Shown: positions 45,416-52,599 of the stretch, piece after piece
How positions within the stretch are numbered: the stretch's first letter is position 1
Layout of the letters: each line of letters opens with the position of its first letter
Source of the DNA: Clostridium sp.
Lineage (GTDB): Bacteria; Bacillota; Clostridia; Oscillospirales; Acutalibacteraceae
Assembly (NCBI GenBank): GCA_023663865.1
Contig: JAMPGU010000001.1
Location: 1-64,000 of the forward strand
Reading direction: 5' to 3'
DNA: 64,000 bases
The notes under the pieces: model-generated
The model's input: the letters and a program-made list of their open reading frames with translations, nothing else
What the model was told of the DNA's origin: nothing
Databases searched by the model: none
Made by a program: the position numbers and the translations under genes

Positions 45416-46345
45416 ATGGCATCATTCGCAATGATAAAGGATTTGAAGGAAAAAAAGGATAAAAACGGCAATGGCTTTCTTGATTTAATCATTATCGGCA
45501 GTGATAAAAAGGAATATCCTGCTAAAATATGGAGATTTGATAACAACGGTCAGTTTGAGACAAATGATGTAGTTGAAATTGAATACACTATGGATAATTA
45601 TATGGGCAAGCCCCAGCTGACGATCAGTAAAATTAAAAAAGCACCTGATGAAATGATTAAGGACTTTGTACCATCAAGTGAATATGACGGAAAAGCTGTT
45701 TTTGCAAGACTGCTTGATAAGGTCAATCATTTTAATGACAATGAATTAAAGGAAATTGTCAGCAAAATACTGCTCGATAACAGAGAGGCACTGGAGGTTT
45801 ATCCTGCGGCATACAGACTGCATCATGCAATCGTAGGAGGCTTAATGCTCCATACTGCATCCATCGTAGAGATGGCAGAAAAAATATGCACCATTTACCC
45901 AAACATAAACCGTGAGCTTCTTATATCCGGTGCTGTGCTGCACGATGTTGCAAAAACATTTGAAATGTCTACCGGCAAAAGCGGACTTTGCAGCGGTTAT
46001 ACAGTGGGCGGTGAGCTTATAGGACATCTGGTTAAAGGTGCTATGTATATTGATGAAACAGCTAAAAAGCTGAATATTGACAGCGAGAAGGTAACCCTGC
46101 TGGAGCATATGATATTATCCCACCACGGAATACCTGAATTCGGCTCTCCTGTCAGACCAATGTTTTTAGAGGCTGAAATTCTGTCTACCCTTGATGAGCT
46201 TGATGCAAAAATATTTGAAATCAATACCGCAACAAGCAAAATCAACGCCGGTGAATTTACCGACAGACAGTGGGCGCTTGACAACAGAAAGCTGTTTAAC
46301 CACGGCTTATCATCAACAGAACACAAAGTAAATCTGGGAGAGTAA
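45416..46345 (+). CDS. yhaM: 3'-5' exoribonuclease YhaM family
   Basis: 309 residues. The N-terminal OB-fold (about 1-85: DKNGNGFLDL, VVEIEYTMDNYMGKPQL) binds nucleic acid. The HD metal-dependent domain follows (HHAIVGGLMLHTASI; VLHDVAKTFEM with the HD pair; LSHHG; DELDAKI). YhaM trims RNA, and in vitro DNA, 3' ends. The ribosome site is GTGAGGA. It is co-transcribed with prmA two bases downstream. Confidence 0.9.
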   Translation: MASFAMIKDLKEKKDKNGNGFLDLIIIGSDKKEYPAKIWRFDNNGQFETNDVVEIEYTMDNYMGKPQLTISKIKKAPDEMIKDFVPSSEYDGKAVFARLLDKVNHFNDNELKEIVSKILLDNREALEVYPAAYRLHHAIVGGLMLHTASIVEMAEKICTIYPNINRELLISGAVLHDVAKTFEMSTGKSGLCSGYTVGGELIGHLVKGAMYIDETAKKLNIDSEKVTLLEHMILSHHGIPEFGSPVRPMFLEAEILSTLDELDAKIFEINTATSKINAGEFTDRQWALDNRKLFNHGLSSTEHKVNLGE

Positions 46346-46347
46346 AA

Positions 46348-47289
46348 TTGAAAAATATAGTAAACGAAAGCTGGACAGAGATTTCTATAACTGTCGACAC
46401 AAAGGATATTGATACTGCAGGAAATATCGCAAATATGGTAGTGCCTTACGGCATTTATATTGAGGATTACTCCGACCTTGAGGGAGAGGTTATGGAGATT
46501 GCGCATATCGACCTGATTGAAGAAAATCTGCTTAAAGCAGACAGGACAAAGGGAATTATTCACGTTTATGTAAATCCCCACGAAAATCCTCTTGAAGCTG
46601 TCAGCTTTATCAAGGAGCGCTTAGACAGCCAGTCCATCAGCTATGATATTAAAATTGCAGACTGTGCTACTGAGGATTGGGTAAATAACTGGAAGCAATA
46701 TTTTCATCCCATGCCGATTGGCGAGAAGCTGCTTATTCGTCCTACCTGGGAGGAGGAATATGATGCCGGAGGAAGAAAGGTGCTGCACATCGAGCCGGGA
46801 CTTGCCTTTGGCACAGGAAGCCATCCCACCACAAAGCTTTGCCTTGAAACTCTGGAAAAATACATTGATAATAATTCTACCGTGCTTGACATTGGCTGCG
46901 GCAGCGGAATACTTTCTATTGCCGGCCTGCTGCTGGGTGCAAAAAAAGCATTTGGTGTAGACATTGACACATTGGCAGTAAAAACCGCTATGGCAAATGC
47001 CAAGGAAAATGGTTTTGACACAGACAGATTTGAAGCAGTAAAGGGCAACCTTTCTGATAAGGTAAGCGGGAAATACAATGTGGTTGTTGCAAACATTGTT
47101 GCAGATATCATCATGGAATTTAACAAGGATGTTGGAAAATTTCTTGATGATGACGGTGTATATATCACCGGCGGAATTATTGAAACCCGAGAGGATGAGG
47201 TACTCTATTCCTTCAGTCAAAATAACTTTAAAGTGATAGAACGCTTTGAAGAAAAGGGCTGGTTGGTATTCGTTTTGAAAAAAGCATAA
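46348..47289 (+). CDS. prmA: Ribosomal protein L11 methyltransferase PrmA
   Basis: 313-residue SAM-dependent methyltransferase that trimethylates ribosomal protein L11. The SAM-binding motif I is LDIGCGSGILSIAG, preceded by PGLAFGTGSHPTT and followed by the NIVADII substrate/active-site block. The start is TTG at 46348, with GGGAG eight bases upstream overlapping the yhaM stop region. rsmE, which often follows prmA, is absent. Confidence 0.94.
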   Translation: MKNIVNESWTEISITVDTKDIDTAGNIANMVVPYGIYIEDYSDLEGEVMEIAHIDLIEENLLKADRTKGIIHVYVNPHENPLEAVSFIKERLDSQSISYDIKIADCATEDWVNNWKQYFHPMPIGEKLLIRPTWEEEYDAGGRKVLHIEPGLAFGTGSHPTTKLCLETLEKYIDNNSTVLDIGCGSGILSIAGLLLGAKKAFGVDIDTLAVKTAMANAKENGFDTDRFEAVKGNLSDKVSGKYNVVVANIVADIIMEFNKDVGKFLDDDGVYITGGIIETREDEVLYSFSQNNFKVIERFEEKGWLVFVLKKA

Positions 47290-47415
47290 CAACATAAAAA
47301 AGCTCACTGCTATAAAAAATAAACCTTAGCTGAGGTATTATAACGAAGTATTAATTACTCACTGAAAGGGCAACTACCCGCCACATATTCAATTATACTT
47401 TCCAAAGGTATGATG

Positions 47416-47466
47416 AAACCCACTATGATGTCTTTCAATTATGAAAGCAATCATAGTGGGTTTCTT
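47416..47466. terminator. Bidirectional terminator
   Basis: The 14-bp stem AAACCCACTATGAT (47416-47429) with 47450-47463 has an inner CTTTC/GAAAG hairpin. It lies between prmA and the convergent zinc-ribbon gene. Confidence 0.8.
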
Positions 47467-47544
47467 TATTACAAGCATCAACCGTATGCGATACGAAAAC
47501 ATCACGAAAAGGTTAAATACACTAGTTGCAGTAATCATTATTTG

Positions 47545-48174
47545 CTATTTAGAAAAATACTGCTTATTTTCAATAACATAATTTCTAACAAACAAATCAA
47601 ATATTGAACCTACAACACCAATAATTGCACCAAAGAATATATTTAGTATCATAATTATAATTATCTGTGCCAGTTGATTTTCAAAATTATTTATTACGTC
47701 TTTCGGCTTTTTAAGTAATTCATTACCATATTTTAATCTGGAACAAGCGGCGATTATATTCCAAATTCCACATATTGCACCAACAAGAGTGCATATTTGA
47801 ATGATACCAATAACAAGCCAGATAATACCAGATGTTTTTTCATAATCAGACAATTTTTTGAAATATAAATCACTTTCAATAAACATACTGTTTTGTGCTT
47901 GTTGGGAATTATTAACAGAGCACCCACACTTAACACAAATTACAGCATCGCTTAATAATGAATTTCCACAGAGTGAACAATATTTCTTACCTTCACCAAC
48001 AGGAACACCACAATTTAAACAAACTGCCTGTTCACTATTTATAGGCATACCACAAGTCTTACAAAAATGTCTTATTTCACTTTCTGTATTTGATAATGTT
48101 TCTATCTTATTTCCACAAACTGTACAGAAGCAACTACCTTCTGCAACATTTACACCACATTTCATGCAAATCAT
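47545..48174 (-). CDS. Triple zinc-ribbon membrane protein
   Basis: 209 residues. Three zinc ribbons occupy about residues 1-95 (CxxC pairs CMKC/CTVC, CKTC/CLNC, CSLC/CVKC). Two or three hydrophobic helices follow (GIIWLVIGIIQICTLVGAI; LAQIIIIMILNIFFGAIIGVVG). The start at 48174 follows GAGGTG; an ATG four codons earlier overlaps that ribosome site. The ribbons would face the cytoplasm. Function is unknown. It is the third of three co-oriented zinc-ribbon genes, separated from the second by a strong hairpin. Confidence 0.8.
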   Translation of the reverse strand: MICMKCGVNVAEGSCFCTVCGNKIETLSNTESEIRHFCKTCGMPINSEQAVCLNCGVPVGEGKKYCSLCGNSLLSDAVICVKCGCSVNNSQQAQNSMFIESDLYFKKLSDYEKTSGIIWLVIGIIQICTLVGAICGIWNIIAACSRLKYGNELLKKPKDVINNFENQLAQIIIIMILNIFFGAIIGVVGSIFDLFVRNYVIENKQYFSK

Positions 48175-48206
48175 GTCACACCTCATTTCTTAATTTATTT
48201 CACAAG

Positions 48207-48241
48207 AATAATGGCTTCATTGTACTAATGAAGCCATTATT
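48207..48241. terminator. Hairpin between zinc-ribbon genes
   Basis: A perfect 15-bp stem (48207-48221 with 48227-48241) with loop GTACT. The U-run is on the plus side, so for the leftward genes it may only reduce read-through. Confidence 0.6.
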
Positions 48242-48245
48242 GTTT

Positions 48246-48587
48246 TTATTGAATTTCAAAAACAGATATTCCACCCGTAAAACGATCCCAACTCAGCGAC
48301 AATTTGAGATTTCTGTTTAAAGCAACATTTACAGTTTTAGACCTAAAGGAATAATGAAAGTACAAGGTATGCTGACCAGCCGGAAGCGTTATTTTCAGTG
48401 TTTCTCCATTATCAATAATGTATGAATCCCTGTTATCAACTTCAAGCTTATAATTCATTTTACCAATATAGAATTGAGAATCCCTTTCAATTGTTATTGT
48501 ATAACTTGGAATTAATGGTTCTTTACAAAAAGGACACATTATAGCCTCGTCCTCAATTTTGTTGCCACAGTATTTACAAAATTTCAT
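48246..48587 (-). CDS. Zinc-ribbon protein with beta-rich tail
   Basis: 113 residues. One N-terminal zinc ribbon (CKYC...CPFC, residues 4-21) is followed by about 85 residues predicted as beta strands (YTITIERDSQFYIG, LKITLPAGQHTLYFHYSF), with no membrane segment. The tail resembles small beta-sandwich domains of unknown role. It starts 5 bp after the stop of the next zinc-ribbon gene, so they form one transcription unit. Confidence 0.75.
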   Translation of the reverse strand: MKFCKYCGNKIEDEAIMCPFCKEPLIPSYTITIERDSQFYIGKMNYKLEVDNRDSYIIDNGETLKITLPAGQHTLYFHYSFRSKTVNVALNRNLKLSLSWDRFTGGISVFEIQ

Positions 48588-48592
48588 AAGCT

Positions 48593-48904
48593 TTATGCAC
48601 TAAACATTATTACTGCAGTTATAATCCAAACAACAATTGAAATAGGAATTGCTGCAATGCATTTCTTTTTTAATTCGGATGTTTGATATTTAATAACACC
48701 CACTATGCCAAGAATCAAACCCACGATTGGCATTAAGATAGCAAAGACAAGAGCACAAGAAGCAAGTGTCTTCTTTTCTTCATTTTTAATCATAGGTGCA
48801 TCTGTTAACGGCATAGATTGATTGTCATTTCCTGTTGAACATCCACAGTTAGGACATACAACAGCTTGATCGTTTATTTCGTTTCCACATTTTGAACAAA
48901 ACAT
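48593..48904 (-). CDS. Zinc-ribbon protein with two membrane helices
   Basis: 103 residues: zinc ribbon at 3-22 (CSKC...CPNC), a polar linker, then two helices (LASCALVFAILMPIVGLIL; AAIPISIVVWIITAVIMF), similar in layout to DUF4190-type proteins. The ribosome site AGAGGAG precedes the ATG at 48904. It is the first gene of the leftward cluster and divergent from an XRE repressor. Confidence 0.78.
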   Translation of the reverse strand: MFCSKCGNEINDQAVVCPNCGCSTGNDNQSMPLTDAPMIKNEEKKTLASCALVFAILMPIVGLILGIVGVIKYQTSELKKKCIAAIPISIVVWIITAVIMFSA

Positions 48905-49005
48905 TTTATTATCTCCTCTTTAAATTGTTAAAATAATTCAGCACTATGTATCCCAAAACAATACCTAGTGCTTTGGTTGATATGTAAACCTCCTTTGTTA
49001 GTTTA

Positions 49006-49053
49006 TATAGTCTACATTGTGACTATAATGATTATAGTCTATATTTCGACCAT
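49006..49053. promoter_or_regulatory. Overlapping palindromic operators
   Basis: TATAGTC-N8-GACTATA (49006-49027) overlaps the palindrome GACTATAAT-G-ATTATAGTC (49021-49039). A second, partly preserved copy of the first site (TATAGTC-N8-GACCAT) lies at 49033-49053, 27 bp further on. This lies between the zinc-ribbon cluster and the XRE gene and probably binds that XRE protein. Confidence 0.7.
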
Positions 49054-49097
49054 TGTCAAGAATTTAACTATAAATTACCATAGTATTGGTGATATAT

Positions 49098-49295
49098 ATG
49101 ATTGATTATGCTCCTTTTTGGGAAACTCTAAAAAATAGCAATGAAAGTACCTATACCTTGATTAATAATTACAACATTTCAAGTTCAACCATAAACAGGT
49201 TACGGAAAGGACAAGGTATATCTACGAACACTATCGATGATTTATGTCGAGCATTAAAATGTCGAGTAGAGAATATTATTGAATACAAAGAATAA
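49098..49295 (+). CDS. XRE-family HTH repressor
   Basis: A 65-residue Cro/CI-type DNA-binding protein of the small YozG-like group: helix-turn-helix YTLINNYNISSSTINRLRKG, then the usual CRALKCRVENIIEY end. ATG 49098 is preferred, with GGTG upstream; a TTG four codons earlier is possible. It is divergent from the zinc-ribbon cluster, with palindromes between them. Confidence 0.82.
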   Translation: MIDYAPFWETLKNSNESTYTLINNYNISSSTINRLRKGQGISTNTIDDLCRALKCRVENIIEYKE

Positions 49296-49423
49296 ACGCC
49301 ACAAGTATTTAATAACTTGCAGCGCTATTTTTTAGTAAAACCTCGTCGTAATACCAAAACATCGTGACAACTTTAATGTTTTAAATTTTGCATTTGTTTC
49401 ATTATTAATATTCGGAATATTTT

Positions 49424-49460
49424 AAGGGGCACTCTCTTTGTCGAAAGTGCCCCTTTTAAT
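49424..49460. terminator. Bidirectional terminator
   Basis: The 10-bp stem AAGGGGCACT/AGTGCCCCTT (49424-49433 with 49446-49455) with T-runs lies between the XRE gene and uraA. Confidence 0.85.
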
Positions 49461-49483
49461 TTTTTATTTTATCTGTATGTTAT

Positions 49484-50920
49484 TTATTCTTTTTCTGCAT
49501 TAGCCTGCTCTGTTTTAGCTTCTGTCTGAAAGGCTGTTTCAGGATTGAAATCCTTGCCCGGGAAAATCACATTCAAAACAATACCTGCAATTGAAGCACA
49601 AGCAAGAGCTGTTAATGTAATTGTGCTTGAGCCTACATTAAAGGTAATACCGTTTGTCAAACCAAGTGCAACAACAAGAATGACAGCAGCAATAATTGTA
49701 TTACGAGCCTTTGAGAAATCAACCTTAGCTTCTACTACATTTCTGACACCAATTGCAGAAATCATACCGTAAAGCACGAATGATATACCGCCTACTACAG
49801 AGCCCGGAATCAGATTGATAAGAGCCGCAAACTTTGGTGATAATGAGAACACAATTGCAAAATATGCAGCAATACGTACTACTCTTGGGTCAAACACCTT
49901 TGAAAGTGCAAGCACACCGGTATTCTCACCGTAGGTTGTATTTGCAGGAGCACCGAAAAGAGAAGCAATAGATGTTGCCAAGCCGTCACCGAGAAGTGTT
50001 CTGTTCAAACCAGGATCATTAATATAATTCTTACCGCAGGTTGCAGAAATAGCTGAAATATCACCGATATGCTCCATCATAGTAGCAATGGCAATCGGCA
50101 TAATCGCAATAATTGCAGAGGCAGCCTTTGAACTGTCGTGAACACCGCCGAATACAGTTGATGACCATTCAATCGGATTACCAATCCACGCAGCATCCTT
50201 CAGAGCCTGAATTTTGCTTGTCTGGAAAATCAGCATATTTTCACTGCCGTTAATTGCAATGTACTCTACACCATTTGCATCCACTACGGTTTCACCAAGG
50301 GTAACAGCCAAGATAACTGCAATAACAACTGAGCCGATAACACCGAGAAGAATCGGAATAATTTTTGACATACCCTTGCCGAATATGTTAAAGATGATAA
50401 CTAACGCAAGTGCAACAACTGCAAGCCACCAGTTTGATGAACAATTGCTTACAGCTGACGGAGCAAGACCCAAACCAATTGCAATTATAATCGGACCTGT
50501 TACTACAGGAGGGAAAAGCTTCATTACCTTGTTTACACCAACAATCTTAATCAGTGCAGCAACAATGAGATAAATCAATCCTGCACAGGCAACACCGAGG
50601 CAGGCATAGGGCAGCATTTCCTTATTACCGCTTCCGTCTGCATTAAGCGGAGCAACGGAAAGATAGCCGCCAAGAAATGCGAAGGATGAGCCCAGGAATG
50701 CAGGTACCTTACCCTTTGTTAAAAGGTGAAACAAAAGTGTACCTAAGCCGGCGAATAAAAGTGTTGTTGAAATACTCAGACCTGTGAGCAACGGAACTGT
50801 TACTGTGGCACCGAACATAGCAAACATATGCTGGAAGCCGAGAACAATCATTTTTGGTGCACCAAGCTGACGAGCATCATAAATACCGTCCTGGCCGACC
50901 TTGATTTTTTCTTTAGCCAT
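49484..50920 (-). CDS. uraA: Uracil permease (NCS2 family)
   Basis: 478-residue membrane transporter of the nucleobase-cation-symport-2 family. Family landmarks include the N-terminal ILGFQHMFAMFGATVTVPLLTG, substrate-site MMEHIGDISAIS in the middle, and the NTTYGENTGVLALSKV block in helix 10. An extended outside loop (DANGVEYIAINGSENM) lies mid-protein. It follows upp by 27 bp on the same strand, so uptake and salvage of uracil are co-expressed. Confidence 0.92.
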   Translation of the reverse strand: MAKEKIKVGQDGIYDARQLGAPKMIVLGFQHMFAMFGATVTVPLLTGLSISTTLLFAGLGTLLFHLLTKGKVPAFLGSSFAFLGGYLSVAPLNADGSGNKEMLPYACLGVACAGLIYLIVAALIKIVGVNKVMKLFPPVVTGPIIIAIGLGLAPSAVSNCSSNWWLAVVALALVIIFNIFGKGMSKIIPILLGVIGSVVIAVILAVTLGETVVDANGVEYIAINGSENMLIFQTSKIQALKDAAWIGNPIEWSSTVFGGVHDSSKAASAIIAIMPIAIATMMEHIGDISAISATCGKNYINDPGLNRTLLGDGLATSIASLFGAPANTTYGENTGVLALSKVFDPRVVRIAAYFAIVFSLSPKFAALINLIPGSVVGGISFVLYGMISAIGVRNVVEAKVDFSKARNTIIAAVILVVALGLTNGITFNVGSSTITLTALACASIAGIVLNVIFPGKDFNPETAFQTEAKTEQANAEKE

Positions 50921-50947
50921 AGTTAAAATCTCCTCTATATTAATTTT

Positions 50948-51580
50948 TTATTTTGTACCAAAAATTCTGTCACCTGCGTCGCCGAGACCGGGAATGATAT
51001 AGCAGTCCTCATTCAGCTTTTCATCAAGTGCCGCACAATAGATATCTACATCCGGATGCGCACTCTTCAAAGCCTCAAGACCCTCGGGAGCAGCAATAAT
51101 GCACATAAATACAATCTTTCTTGGATTTCTCAGCTTAATCTGGCTGATAGCATCTATTGCAGAGCCGCCTGTAGCCAGCATCGGATCTACAACATATACA
51201 TCTCTTTCCTCAATATCCTTAGGCAGCTTGCAGTAATACTCAACAGGAGTATGTGTCTCCTCATCTCTGTAAAGTCCAATATGACCTATTCTTGCTGACG
51301 GTACTAACTGAACACAGCCATCAACCATACCCAAACCGGCTCTGAGAATCGGAACGAAAGCAAGCTTTCTGCCTGCAATATGATTGCATTTTGCGATACC
51401 GCAAGGTGTTTCTACATCAATCTGCTCTGTAGGCAAATCTCTGGTAGCCTCAAATGTCATAAGCATAGCAATCTCATTTACCAGCTGACGAAAGTCCTTT
51501 GTGCTTGTCTTGGTAGAACGAAGAATACTTAGCTTGTGCTGAATCAAAGGATGATCAAAAACAATAACTTTTCTATCCAT
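50948..51580 (-). CDS. upp: Uracil phosphoribosyltransferase
   Basis: 210 residues; converts uracil and PRPP to UMP. The PRPP-binding loop is [10 protein letters not shown], the N-terminal block is [12 protein letters not shown], and the C-terminal uracil-binding end is [14 protein letters not shown]. The ribosome site is GGAGGA. First gene of the upp-uraA unit. No PyrR attenuator was recognised upstream. Confidence 0.96.
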   Translation of the reverse strand: MDRKVIVFDHPLIQHKLSILRSTKTSTKDFRQLVNEIAMLMTFEATRDLPTEQIDVETPCGIAKCNHIAGRKLAFVPILRAGLGMVDGCVQLVPSARIGHIGLYRDEETHTPVEYYCKLPKDIEERDVYVVDPMLATGGSAIDAISQIKLRNPRKIVFMCIIAAPEGLEALKSAHPDVDIYCAALDEKLNEDCYIIPGLGDAGDRIFGTK

Positions 51581-51646
51581 AGTCCTATTCCTCCATATTA
51601 TTTTCTCTTAAATCATATCATAACAGACAATATTAGACAATATAAG

Positions 51647-52333
51647 TTACAAAGCTGTAATTAAATTTTCAACTTCATACAGGCTATGTATCTCATAATC
51701 GGGAGCAATACTGCCTGTACAGGATAAATGATCCGGGTTAAACCAAACCGTTTTTATTCCTGCATTATGTCCACCCTTGATATCACTTGTAAGGCTGTCC
51801 CCTATAATAATCGTATTGTTTTTATTAAAATTAATCATTTTCTTGAAGCAAAAATCAAAAAATTTTTCACTTGGTTTCTCAAAACCAATCACTTCCGAAA
51901 TGAAGATATTTTCAAAATAATGGGATATTCCTGCACTGGCAAGGCGTCCCTCCTGCACAGCTTTTGTTCCGTTTGATACCAAATGCAAAGCATAGCTTTT
52001 TGACAGGCTGTGCAGCATCTGCTCCGCTCCGTCAATAAAATAATGACCCACTGCTAAATTCTTCTCATAGATTGAGGTGGCAAGTTTTGCCGATACATCC
52101 ACACCAATGTCATCAAAGAGAAGCTTATAACGATTAATCTTAACTTCATCCCTGCTGATTTCGCCAAGCTCAAGACGCTTCCACTGAGATATATTATACT
52201 TGCTGTACTGGCTTATTATATACTCTGTGGGCTCAATATCCAGCTCAATCAGCGTTTTGGACAGAGCAACACGCTCGCTCATTTTGAAATCCAATATCGT
52301 ATCATCCAAATCAAATAAAATGTTTTTTATCAT
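51647..52333 (-). CDS. HAD phosphatase, YjjG-type nucleotidase
   Basis: HAD-superfamily hydrolase, 228 residues, of the YjjG/YfnB group, which dephosphorylate (often noncanonical pyrimidine) nucleotides. Motif I is LFDLDDTILDF, motif II VSNGT, the Lys of motif III is in GFEKPS, and motif IV is IIGDSLTSDIKGG. Start 52333 (MIKNILFD) follows GGGGAG at 8 bp. Confidence 0.88.
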   Translation of the reverse strand: MIKNILFDLDDTILDFKMSERVALSKTLIELDIEPTEYIISQYSKYNISQWKRLELGEISRDEVKINRYKLLFDDIGVDVSAKLATSIYEKNLAVGHYFIDGAEQMLHSLSKSYALHLVSNGTKAVQEGRLASAGISHYFENIFISEVIGFEKPSEKFFDFCFKKMINFNKNNTIIIGDSLTSDIKGGHNAGIKTVWFNPDHLSCTGSIAPDYEIHSLYEVENLITAL

Positions 52334-52359
52334 TTCATAATCTCCCCTACCGAACAAAA

Positions 52360-52405
52360 AAATATCCGCTGATATTTAGATTATACCAAACATCAACGGA
52401 TATTT
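52360..52405 (-). terminator. Terminator of the feo operon
   Basis: A 14-base stem with one G-U or mismatch position (52360-52373 with 52392-52405) is followed on the minus strand by a run of seven T. It separates the feo genes from the HAD gene. Confidence 0.8.
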
Positions 52406-52422
52406 CTATATTACTTTATATT

Positions 52423-52590
52423 TTATTGACTGTGACTGCAGCCGCCGTGGCATTTACTGCAGTCTCCGCCGCAAGCAGATTTGCCTGCTTTTTTGTCCTT
52501 TATCATTTTTACGCTGACAGCAATAACAACGGCTGCAACGATAAGCAGTACGATAATAGTACCTATATTTTTTGCTAAAAAGGTTATCAT
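52423..52590 (-). CDS. FeoB-associated Cys-rich membrane protein
   Basis: A 55-residue protein: one membrane helix (about 8-28, GTIIVLLIVAAVVIAVS), a basic stretch, then a Cys-rich tail CGGDCSKCHGGCSH. This is the small protein found after feoB in many Firmicutes; it may bind iron at the pore or act like FeoC. It begins 9 bp after feoB. Confidence 0.85.
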   Translation of the reverse strand: MITFLAKNIGTIIVLLIVAAVVIAVSVKMIKDKKAGKSACGGDCSKCHGGCSHSQ

Positions 52591-52599
52591 CAAATCACC

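Noticed and set aside
46621..47307. A 228-codon frame opposite prmA
   Set aside because: Antisense to an unmistakable methyltransferase gene, with no ribosome site.
51581..51646. PyrR-type attenuator or other riboswitch before upp
   Set aside because: The gap is only 66 bp, shows no stable stem and has no conserved PyrR-binding loop.
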